This document shows positions 1 through 10,500 of a stretch of 19,540 nucleotides of DNA, one piece after another (within the stretch, counting starts at the first letter, position 1; each line of letters begins with the position of its first letter). The notes under the pieces are model-generated. The model saw only the letters and a list, made by a program, of their open reading frames with translations. It was not told the origin of the DNA and did no database searches. This DNA is from Acanthaster planci. Lineage: Eukaryota > Echinodermata > Asteroidea > Valvatida > Acanthasteridae. Made by a program: the position numbers and the translations under genes. Location: assembly GCF_001949145.1 (NCBI RefSeq), contig NW_019091439.1, positions 27,140 to 46,679 of the forward strand, read 5' to 3'.

Positions 1-1412
1 TATTTTCTGAAGCTGTTATGATTTTAATAAGCTCATAATTATTACTACATTTTTAATTTGTTTGATATAAAGATACAGTAGTTGAGCAAATCTAACAACT
101 GTGAATGAAATTGTCAGAAAATATTCCCTAATCATGAAAGTTTTACTAACTCAGCTTTATTCAAGATGCACCTTCATGGAACTGTAATGCACTCGTAGAC
201 ACTGACATCACCACTTTTTTATCAATCAAGAACAAAATAGGGCTTTTTATGTCCGTGTGGCACTTGGAAAGCAGCAGCCAGCAGGGTTTCCATGTGATAT
301 ATAGAGGATTCATACAGAGTTTGAGCAAATGTTCCTTAGAGTTCAGCATTGAAGGATGGTACCCACTCATAACCAGACCACTGATTATAAGTACCCAATT
401 TGATTACCCAAAACTGCCCCTGTAAATTTCAACACAACAGTTCAGAAAGGTCAGGAAACCTTTGCCTTTACTTAATGTACTTGCCTTGTAGTTGTTTGAA
501 AAATCTGAGCAAAGTATGTTTTGAGTCCATTTACTGACAATTTCCTGATGTCCAGATAGCAGATGAATCAACAAAAAGAGCCATCATGACACACATACCA
601 AATGCTACTCAGCCAGCAACTCACACATATGCTGCTTATGCATCTTACAGTATCAGTAGGCCAGTCAGTTTGCCAAGCACATTTCGGTCTTTTAATACTG
701 GGACCACTTGTGTGCATGCTGCATAAACTGCTGTATAAACCACTTTCAAACTAGCGTGATTACTACCACAGACCCATTTGTAGCCTGTGCGCAAGCAATC
801 CAATTGCTGACCCCGTGGCTGCCATATGACTTCAGCAGGAAAGTCATGTGACCATATACAAAAAAAACAGCAAAAGGAAGCCCTGACTATGGGCTGTGTG
901 TTGCACAAGACTCGCACTGTCTAAGCAACTTAGACTAAATGATGTGAAAGTTTTGCCACACGAAGGTGCAATGTTTAAGTGGTTGGAGTTGATTTATTGC
1001 TTATTTTTGAAAAAAAAAATAGGTAACAACATACAAAACCTCAGAAAAATGCTTATTCAAGAGCAAAACTATTCTTCATTAAAATCACTGTAAAGAAGGA
1101 AGATAACCATAAAAATGTTGCTTCCTTGGAGCGAGTTGATTTCTATTATAGAGATACATGTATGTGTAGGCCTAGTATGACTCCATCTCTTGGAACTTTC
1201 GTCAGCTCGGAAGTCCAATAACTTGATTTTTTAGCCATCCAACTGATGTTTGAGTTTGTGTATTATTTCACACTTACAAATAAAATACATGTACCTGAAA
1301 CTGTATGGTATGTCACTGTATGTACTGCTTGCACCTGCCCAAGGTTTTCTTGTCCTGTAATTCATGCAGCATGCTTATCATTATATTCAGTTTTTTCTTG
1401 TTTCTGTTTTAG
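1..1412. other. Intron upstream of the first visible GCN1 exon; no gene recognised
   Basis: No + strand segment resembles the expected preceding GCN1 exon, so this stretch is taken as intron. A 69-codon minus-strand frame (161-370) ends in a TGA that overlaps an AATAAA-type hexamer at about 155-162; see findings. Short A-runs and ordinary AT-rich sequence fill the rest. A retained exon of another gene cannot be excluded. Confidence 0.5.
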
Positions 1413-1511
1413 ATTGAAGCACAGTGTGGGTTAATCTCAGCTATTTTAGGCACCAACTACACGTCACTCATCAAATCTGCTGTTAAGAAACTCAAGAATG
1501 TCTGGAAGCAG
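1413..1511 (+). CDS. GCN1: GCN1 exon a (first visible coding exon), residues 1-33 of the visible fragment
   Basis: The exon starts after a pyrimidine-rich acceptor (tgttttag) and ends CAG before donor gtactg. It is 99 nt with phase 0 on both sides. The translation contains IEAQCGLISAILG and SAVKKLKNVWKQ, which fits the GCN1 stretch that reads VEVQC...GAVKKLTKLWK in vertebrates. A 62-codon open frame at 1246-1434 is only intron read-through in another frame and is not used. The preceding coding exon should encode a tryptophan-containing hydrophobic helix; I could not find it in 1-1412. Confidence 0.9.
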
Positions 1512-4500
1512 GTACTGAACAGAACTTGGTTTTAAACAGTGTAGTTTATTGCCAACTGCTCTTGAAACCTGTTTCATATGTGTTAAGGAAGAACCCATAC
1601 ATGGTTATCATGGTTATTGTAACTACAACACATAAGGAACCTGCAGCTCCTTGGATTCTGTGCCCATTTACACTTACATGTACATGTACCTTAACCACGA
1701 GTAGCTCACAAATGACTTTGTGTTTTGGTTCTTGTGAACAAATGTCCCAGGCCAATTGTATCGGATATATCCAGTTGTCATTTGGCATGGTGGGAGACAT
1801 GCAAGACTAGGAAGGCAAATACTCAGCTGATTATTGGGCACATAATACGACAGGTTTATGCAAAGTTTTGTATTGTACTCCATTGACCTTCTGTTGGCAT
1901 TGAAACATTGAATGTTTGTCGTCACATTTATATTATATTTCTAGCAACATCATCACTTCAGATGTCACAAACAAATATTGAACATGTGCATTTTCAGTCA
2001 TTGCAGGGTAAATTTTAAAATGAAAAAGAACATTTATTTACATACTAAACAAACTGGTAGAGGTAGTTCCAAATCTTTGCATGATGCAAAAATACAATTT
2101 AACACTAATTTCACAAATCTGATATGAATCAACCTGCGTGGAATGAACTGATATGATGCAAGAGCATTAATTTGAGTTAGACCTTGTATAACTGTTTGTT
2201 TAGATTCCAGATGTAGTCAACAGCTATGCTGAGGCTTTATCCAAGCTTGATCATTCTTCACACAAAGTGTGTCTGATCAGCCTATTGACGCAACATTGCA
2301 ATGAGTGTCAGCTTGGCAATGTACTGGGAGCTTACAGTACAGCTTTTTTAGATGCATACATCAAGGCAGTCTTTGGCGGCAAACACAAGCCTCCGGTTCA
2401 TGTTCTGGTATGTACAAAGGAAACCTTTTTTTTTCAATATTTATCCTTCCAGAATGTTTCCTACTGTTTATTTATCAAAGGCCCTAAACTTGTTTGTGTT
2501 TTGGATTTTTAATGTCCCTGGATCAGCAGAACTCGGGATCTAAAACATCATGTTAAGCCCTTAACACAGGGATTCTTTTGAGTGCAAATGCTGGGCTGCA
2601 GTATGCCCAGTATGCAAAGCCCTGTCCAGCAGCAGGCCCACATTGAAACTGCAGGTGCATGTATGTGCGGTATGCACTAATCCTCACATGTTTGCCATCT
2701 ACCGGTGTTAAGAGGTTAAAGGTAGGGTCATACTTTGGTAATCCACCCAGAAAAAGAAATTTTTATCCGAAAGCATAACTGGTATAAAGATGGTAATAGT
2801 AATAATCACCCTGTGAAATTATTTTGTCTGAAATGTCCCTGTATCAATAAAAGTATGTCAAAAAATTTGAATTGCATTGTAGTGGCCGTTGGAATGCTGC
2901 CCTCATGCAGTGAAAATCTGCCAGCCAACAGAGCCGATTTGCAATTAGGGCGTCCGATTCGCGCTGCATTCCCATTGACCTTGCATTATGCAGACACGCT
3001 GTGCTGTTTTGATGCAACATGCACAAGGTGGTGACATGCCATGATTATAGACACAGGTGGTGCGCAGTCCAAATCAACTTTGGAGTTGGACAAAATGGCT
3101 GCTATGCGAGAACCCCACTGAATTTGATCTGTAGAAAAAGTTTGGCAGACTCATACAAGTGAAAACCGGCTGCAAGAGTGGTTTCAAAATGTCAGTCCCA
3201 CAACCCTAAGAAAACACCATGAAAAAAAATAAAACAAAGATGTCAAAGGCTAATAGAACCCCCCTCACACACACACACAAGTGTGTATTTGCCTGCCACT
3301 GGGGACCACCTGTTGTTCCTCTTTTGTTTGAACTTTAACTTTTTTAGAAGACCACCCACATGTTTTGTACACAGTTGTCAATCGGGGACCCTCTGTCAAT
3401 CGGGGACCTTATTGTCCTCTATTGTTCAAGGTCCCCAATTGAATGCAGAAACAAACTCACACACACACACCAATGTTTTTATAAGCTGGATACGCCACAG
3501 GGGTCCATGCACTACCGTGGTGCAGATCCAACTTTGTATTAAAATAGACATCAGCAGAAGACCCAATGCAGTGTCATGTTACTGACAAAATGAATCTTCA
3601 TTTGTTATTGACTCTGTTTATCGGGTATATAAGAAATAACATCAGTATAGTAGATTCCTGTTTTATTGCTCCTAAAGGGACCGAACTGAATTGAGCATTA
3701 TAACTGCACAGTGTATAACTGACTGCACACACAACATGTGCGACGCACATGTGCCAATGTACATGTACAGATATCTACATACATATCATGTATGTGCAGT
3801 ACATGTACATGTACCGGTAGTTACACTTGTGCATAAGTGTAGTACAGTTAAGCATGCATTAATCGGAACTTGGCCTTATTATTAATTTGTTTTGTTGCAG
3901 ATGTGGGATACAAAGTCTAAAATTGCTACACTTTGTAAAACAAAATTACATGTACATGCAATACAGATACATGTATGTGAATTTCTGAGAGTCAAATAGC
4001 ATGGTCAAGGAAATTACAAAGGAATATGTTAAGTTGGTTTTTAATACTGCGGCTATTTTCACAATATTAAAACAGCTATTATTTCCCAAGCTGCTAATAC
4101 TCAGGCAACATATATTTCATCTTCCAATTGTGATTAAAAAAATTTCTCTAACTGTTATATGCAATTAACATCAGATGGAAATTTTCTTTGTTTATACTTG
4201 GATAAACATCAAGAATCAGGAACACTTATCAACCCTACCCACTCTTCTCTGCACAATGTCGCAAATAACATTGAGGAAAACCACATATACACACCTCGTT
4301 GTATGCCAGTTTGTGTCATGTTTGCTATCTCACCATGATAAACAATGTGCTCTCGACCGCACTTGGCGGAAGTGAGCTTTTAAAATAACTGTACAGCACT
4401 TGTGACGGAGGCTAGTAACTTGTCACTTTTAGTTACCCAAGTGTTGAGGTCTGGAAAATATCCACCACGACGAAAAGGAGGGAAAGGCCACCAAAAGTCC

Positions 4501-7500
4501 ATGGAGGAGACAAGTTCTTCAAATTGAAATTGAAATTGAAATTCGCAATTGAAAACTGTAAAACTTAAACATACAAAAATGATAATTTAAAATGCATTCA
4601 ATCATTGCATTCATGTACAAATGGTCTAAATAATAATGTCATAGTCTCAAAGCATGTCATGTTTTAAGGTGAAAAAGATGAAGCAATCAAAGACAATGCA
4701 TGCATGTATATTTAGTTGGGAACGTACGGCAATTTGCAATGATAAACTAAAGCTGTGCATTCAACATCCGGGTCATCCCTATTGCATATGACATGTGCAT
4801 ACATTTTAGACTTGAAATCAAGCCACTAATGGCCAGGAGTTTTTCAAACCCCTTAGCAGACGCATACCGTTGTAAGGTTGTGTGCTTAGGGTATACTAGC
4901 GCAACCCACCTCTGCATGACATCAAGTCTGTGGACGGTATTTGGGCCTACATGCAGACAGGCGGGTGCGTGTCTGCAATTTTGTGATCACTTGTACTATT
5001 TACTGGTGTCCCAGAGGACAGCCAATCACGGCGCCCTCACAATGCAGTTTCGTCAATTTTCAAAGAACCTGACTTTCCAAGGTAAAGAGCGCTGTTACCA
5101 GAATCATGTCACATGCTTACTTTGGTTCCCGGGGCCTAACATAGCGAGCGTTATATCCCGAAAACGTTATAAAAAGTAGCACTATAACCACAAAAAAATT
5201 GTACACAGTGAGTGATTGTGCAGTTGAGGAAATGAAAAAAGAACTTGATATCAGCAAGAGCATTGCATCAGGGAGCATTATAGCAGGGAGTGCTATAGCA
5301 GGAATCTGGTGCATTTCATTTTATTATGGGACTCGGATTGACATCCTCATGAATGCAGACATTGTGCAAGTAAAACAACAGTTTTTACATGTTTTAATTT
5401 CTGTTATTGAAGTCTTGTGACTCATTGGGTTGAGTTATTTGTACATGTGTATTAATGTTTTGTCCCTGACTTAGGTGTTGGACATCTGTAAGATAGACTT
5501 GAATGGTTAAAATCAATGACCTAGGTAAGGTCATGGTTGCTATTATTGAATATTTGACATTTTCTGCCGGTAATGATCAGAGGAAAAAAAGGTTCAAGTT
5601 GAAGTACATGTAGTTGTTTCAAAATGTTCAGTTGATCAGCACACGTCAATGAAACAATGTAATCTTGTCAATTAACCAATGATTTGTAATGATTTTATTT
5701 TCATTTTTCTATGACAGCATGTAAGCAAGTGGTTGTTGTGTCAGGTAACCCATCAGCAATTCCAAGACGTAGTTTTACCTGCAGTGCAGAAGGCAACGCT
5801 GAGGAGCCCAGAGAAAGTACTCCAAGGTATCCTCCAAACTATGCCTAGACTAATCTCATGAGCACAGGTAGAAAACCAATACTGAAGCAGCCCCATGCTC
5901 ACTCTCATTTTGAGGTGTTGGTGCACTTTGGCAATTTTGAGTCAGAGGACAATTATTTGAGCACAAGTCAAGCTTTTGTCATACGGCTGTTTGAACATAC
6001 AGTTGGCTCTTTTTATTTCAATCGGGTAGGACAACATTTGGGTATAGTAAATACACATCTTTGGGTCCCTTGCAATAATGTGAACACTCGCATGGGGAGG
6101 AAATCTTTCACAACAAAGTCACACTTTACAATATTCTTGTTCAACAAAAGGTTTCTGTGATCCTGATGCACCCAAATCCTGGATCACAGCTCTTTTGTAA
6201 TTAAAATTAGAATTAGTCATTAATAATTATTTCCAGAAGCAATTGTTTCATCTTGCTGATTCAGAATCTACTTATATGAAAATGTTAATTGTGCACAGTT
6301 GCTAATTGGCCACTGCAGTGCACTGTGGTTACCAGCTACAATCAGTCATCAAAATGCACTGCACCAGTGATGTACCAGTATGTACATGTCGCCATCCACA
6401 CTATGTACACGTCACCAAAGGGAAATCATTTGAGAGTAACAATGATCAGTTTTATAATGGGCTTTTCCAACTTTACACTTCTGGAAAAATAAAGTCATTA
6501 ACCCCAACGCTCCTCAAAAAAAAATACCACATCCCCTTCCCGATTCAGAGACATGGAGTCTAAAAAACCCAAAATAATCCCCAAACCAGGGCCCTATTCT
6601 GAACAAAACAAAATTAAGTTGGGTTCATCCACATCCAGTGGTCAACTATCAAGATCTTTGGTGTTTTTATATATTTGTGCATACATATACATTATATTTT
6701 TGTCAGATAACATTAGGTTTATTATTACAAAATTCACAATGTATTTGATAAACATTACCCCTGAAACCATATAAATGACTTTGGACATAGCCACACAATA
6801 TGACCTATACAGGCAGTGAGCTACATGTAACAATAGAGTACCATTGCATTGCACTCCATTTGTAGCAAATTTTGGATGCAACAAACATTTTCACTGGGTC
6901 TAGGGAATGTCGTAGTAAGCAGAGTTGACTGTATGCTGAACATCCTGTCAGCCGTTCTGGATCCCCCACAAAATATAATAGTGCAGATGCAAGCAAAAAC
7001 AAAAAAGTCCAACTTGGATACCGTGTTTTTCAGTAAAAGGGAGTATGGGAATGCAGTTACTTAAAAACTGACTAACACTGCAGCACTACTGTAGACTAAC
7101 ACTGCAGCACTACTGTAGACTAACACTGCAGCACTACTGTAGACTAACACTGCAGCACTACTGTAGACTAACACTGCAGCACTACTGTAGACTAACACTG
7201 CAGCACTACTGTAGACTAACACTGCAGCACTACTGTAGACTAACACTGCAGCACTACTGTAGTATCACCTCATGAAGGACTTCTAATTGTGAATGCTAGA
7301 TTGGACTAAACTCTCTTTGGCATTTGGTTGGTATGCCCCCCCAAAAAAAATATGTGGAGTTCTGCGTCCAGTTTCCTGACAGACCCTAAATTTGTTAGAA
7401 AACTAATTTAATAAGTTTTTGAAATAAGTCCTCTTGTCTTTTCTGTCTTCACAAACACCTCTGAACAATGCTTTTTACATTAAAATGCTTGTATATATAT

Positions 7501-10500
7501 ATTTTCCTACTTACATTTGCAACTTTTGAAAAGAAACTTCTGTTTCTTTCATGAGTTTCCTGCCACGGTGGTGAAAACACGTGCACAGCAATCCTCAGTG
7601 CATTGAAACAATCTTGCATTAGTTCCTGCTGTGCCGTGCCCATGCAAAAGAAGGCGCGATGGAAATGCAGCAATCAGTTAAGCATCCCAATCAAAGTTGC
7701 ATTGTCACACAACACCTTGCATACATGCAACTATGGCTGCATGTCAAAAAAATCAACATTGATGTTGCAAGAAGATTTCTGCAAGTTAATTCACAGAGCT
7801 TGTTCTCATCTATGTATGTATTTTCTGTGTTGATGAATTTTATTGAGGTTGTATTGCTCGTACTTGAAGTTTACACTGCAATATACAGACATTCTTGGCC
7901 AGTTTGCCATTGCGATTACCTGACTAGCTTTGTGCATAGGGGTGTGAATTGTCCATAGTTCTTAAAAATGTATATTTTTATGTTGATTAAGGCAAGTTTT
8001 TATCACTTTTCTGTGGCAGTTTTTGGTAGCTTTCATCCCCATTCATGTCATTCTGTCTGCTCAAAAAATTGAACCCCCTAAATAATTTCTGACCAACTTT
8101 ATTTTTGAGAGGTCTGTAATCGGGAGCAGAACTGTTTTGTTTGCTTGTTTTGGCCTAATACTGAAGCTTTTGACTTTATCGCACAGTTTTCAAAATTTGC
8201 TCATCTGCCCCGGGGATACACAATTTTTCACATCAAATTTGTTTTGTGGAGTTTTAGAGATTAACATTGCAATATTCCCCCTGTATAAATTCATGATAAG
8301 AATTTGGATTTGGGGAGTGACTTAAGTGAATGATTCCAAGGTTGGTGTGTACACATTGACTGACAAGGTATTGAAGAAGGAATATGTATTTAGGAGATAA
8401 TATTTTTTGTCCAATCTGTTTTCACATACAGCGGTTGGCTACCTATTCAGTGGAGTATCTTTAGACTTAAGTCAGTATGCTCAGGACCTAGGCAAGAACA
8501 TCGCAAGTAAGTTGGCATTGTTAGGCTAAATTGTTCAACACATCATTTTTGTTGTTCTTGTAGGTTCAAACGTGAAAGAACTATTAAACAAAATGTTTTT
8601 CTGTGTATTATCAATTAAGTGAGTTGACAGAATCTTCTTTTGTCGTCAGGTCAATTCTATTTTGGCATACAAGTTATAACAGTTTTTTGCTTTGTGTGAC
8701 TGTATCATTGTTTCTCAGAGCTTTAATCAACTTGAAGGAGACATTTCTAAAAATTTTTTATTTCAAGCCAAGTTAGACTTGCATTCTTTATGCATCCTTG
8801 AATGCATTGAACAGTTTCCCTGAATACCTGCAGCTAATCACTGATGTAAGTTTATGACATGAACAGAAATGGCAATAATTTGCCATAATTTGCTTCCAAG
8901 GTGATTGTATTGTTCAGCATCTGTGTATGGAAATGTGTTTGTTTTCTTCTCAGCCCATTTACGTGCAAAGGAGGATATGATGAGGGAAGAGGCAGCTCTT
9001 GGGGTCAAGCATCTTGCTATGCAGTGCAGTGATGGAGATGCTATACAGCAACTGGCTTCTCTTTTCTTTGCTGTTCTGAATGGTACAGTAGGCATCATTT
9101 GAGGAAACAGAATGCTGCACTTGTCTGAACAAAACTGATTTAAATGTAAAATGTCTAGTTTTATACACTCATTGTTGACTTTGATAGAATTTGTCAAGTC
9201 AATCCTTATGCAAGTTAAGATGCAGGCAAACGTCCAGTGTGGCAAAGAAAAAGATTGTCATACAGCAATATGAAATCAGAGATGTACTGTGGTACTCATA
9301 GCAAAAACTGAAGGACTTCTTGTTTTGTTTGGTCAAAGTCATCATTACCATCAGCCTGTCTGTCAACGAATAGTTGCTTTCCAGACCAGGGTTCTTCAGC
9401 CATCTCTATCAGCAGTCCTGGAAGAATAAACCTAGTGTTTACATTTAGACTTTATATTTTAATGATCACAAACTATCTGCACTATGAACTTTTGCATTTG
9501 TGCAAGGAATGACACCTTATTTATTTAGTGAAATATAAAGATATTACTAGTTTGCAATATATGCATAGTGTAACATTGTTCTGTGATATGCTAAAGAAAT
9601 TTGTACTCGTAAGATATAGTTTTTAAAAAACTTTTAATTGAATTGATTTGTATGACGTCAGGTTCGGAGGGTAAACTGACCATTGTTACACAACGTATGA
9701 GCATGCTGTCAGGTATTGGCAATCTCAGTTACAATGGAGTCATGGGAAATAGCTCAGTCCAGTCATTGGCTTCCACTGTAATAGAGCAGTTCATTGGTCC
9801 CTTGCAACAAGAAGGTAAGTCACTCTGTTCTGGCTTTTCCAATGAGGCGTTTGTGGTCATTGAATGATTGTTTCCACTTTAATTTGATAGTCTTGTCACA
9901 GACTTGTACTGGTAGTTGCAGCCTCTAAGAATGTTCAGAAGTTTTAAGACATTTAAAAGCTAGCACAGAAGTCAACATTAGAGGGCACTTACTGAAGCTT
10001 GTTAGTTCAGTTTTTCAGAAAGGCACTTTCCTGAATAAGCTGTACACGTTCATCTCCTAAAGTAAATACATGCTTAATTGTAACACTGAAAAGCCCCACC
10101 CAGAATTTACATAAATAAAATATAAAACATATATTATGCATGTGCATAGTTCTCTGAAAGTCAAGAAGTGCTGTTTGTGACTTCAGTTTGTAAGAGCACA
10201 CTCTATTCACAGCTGTAAGCATTCACCTATGTGGAATTAGTCAGGAATATTCTGTACAGATTATGAAGTTCGCTAGTAATTCTTGAGAAATACATGTATT
10301 TCCCACAGGATAATACTTATGTCTGTTTTGTAGATTGATACGTAGAAGAAAAGGGTAACAAATGATTTTTGTACACATACGTAAATTAAAAAAATTGATA
10401 TCCAATAGAAGGCAAACTTAATGTAAACCCAGATGTGAAATATACACAGACTTGTTTTACTTTTTTATTTCTGCTCATCTAGCGGAGCATTTAGGGCCAA

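Larger units (their letters stand above)
2408..5717 (+). other. GCN1 intron, 3310 bp, phase 0, repeat-rich
   Basis: Borders gtatgt...gacag. It holds a TTAA-flanked MITE candidate (2553-2719), two CA runs, a GGGGACC hairpin (3376-3442), an ACATGT-rich patch (3745-3820), an AAATTG microsatellite (4521-4554) and two TATA(A)CG-type patches. The 128-codon frame at 4793-5179 has no recognisable domain and no family match, so I do not call it a gene. Confidence 0.8.
5827..8431 (+). other. GCN1 intron, 2605 bp, phase 1, candidate U12-type
   Basis: The donor is gtatcctcc, which agrees with RTATCCTTY at eight of nine positions. The acceptor region is tttttgtccaatctg followed by ttttcacatacag, in which I see no convincing TCCTTRAY branch site. 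The intron contains a 9 bp perfect hairpin (6155-6189) and a perfect 8 x 24 bp minisatellite (7071-7262). Remaining open frames are short and unconvincing. Confidence 0.75.
9083..9661 (+). other. GCN1 intron, 579 bp, phase 1, with antisense exon-like segment
   Basis: Borders gtacag...gacgtcag. Most of it is AT-rich, but 9296-9417 reads as a compact open frame on the opposite strand with its own acceptor and stop codon (separate entry). A TGACGTCA palindrome overlaps the 3' splice site. Confidence 0.85.

Noticed and set aside
4793-5179. 128-codon plus-strand frame
   Set aside because: No family resemblance or domain. Its end runs into the degenerate GTTATA repeat patch and it lies inside a GCN1 intron whose flanking exons join without it.
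5199-5420. 73-codon frame with SIASGSIIAGSAIAG-like hydrophobic stretch
   Set aside because: The glycine/alanine/isoleucine pattern comes from repeated GCATTATAGCAGG/GCTATAGCAGG words; no start context or family match.
7061-7262. CRISPR-like array or repeat protein (VLVYSSAA octapeptide)
   Set aside because: The units are directly adjacent with no spacers, in a eukaryotic intron. The peptide is a by-product of a 24 bp minisatellite divisible by three.
8838-9245. 135-codon minus-strand frame
   Set aside because: It overlaps GCN1 exon e on the opposite strand and is a shadow; the plus-strand exon has splice sites and a clear family match.
10017-10064. Short minus-strand exon-like segment (GDERVQLIQESAFLKN then stop)
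   Set aside because: Only 16 codons after an acceptor-like site; it cannot be in the same transcript end as 9296-9417 and nothing else supports it.
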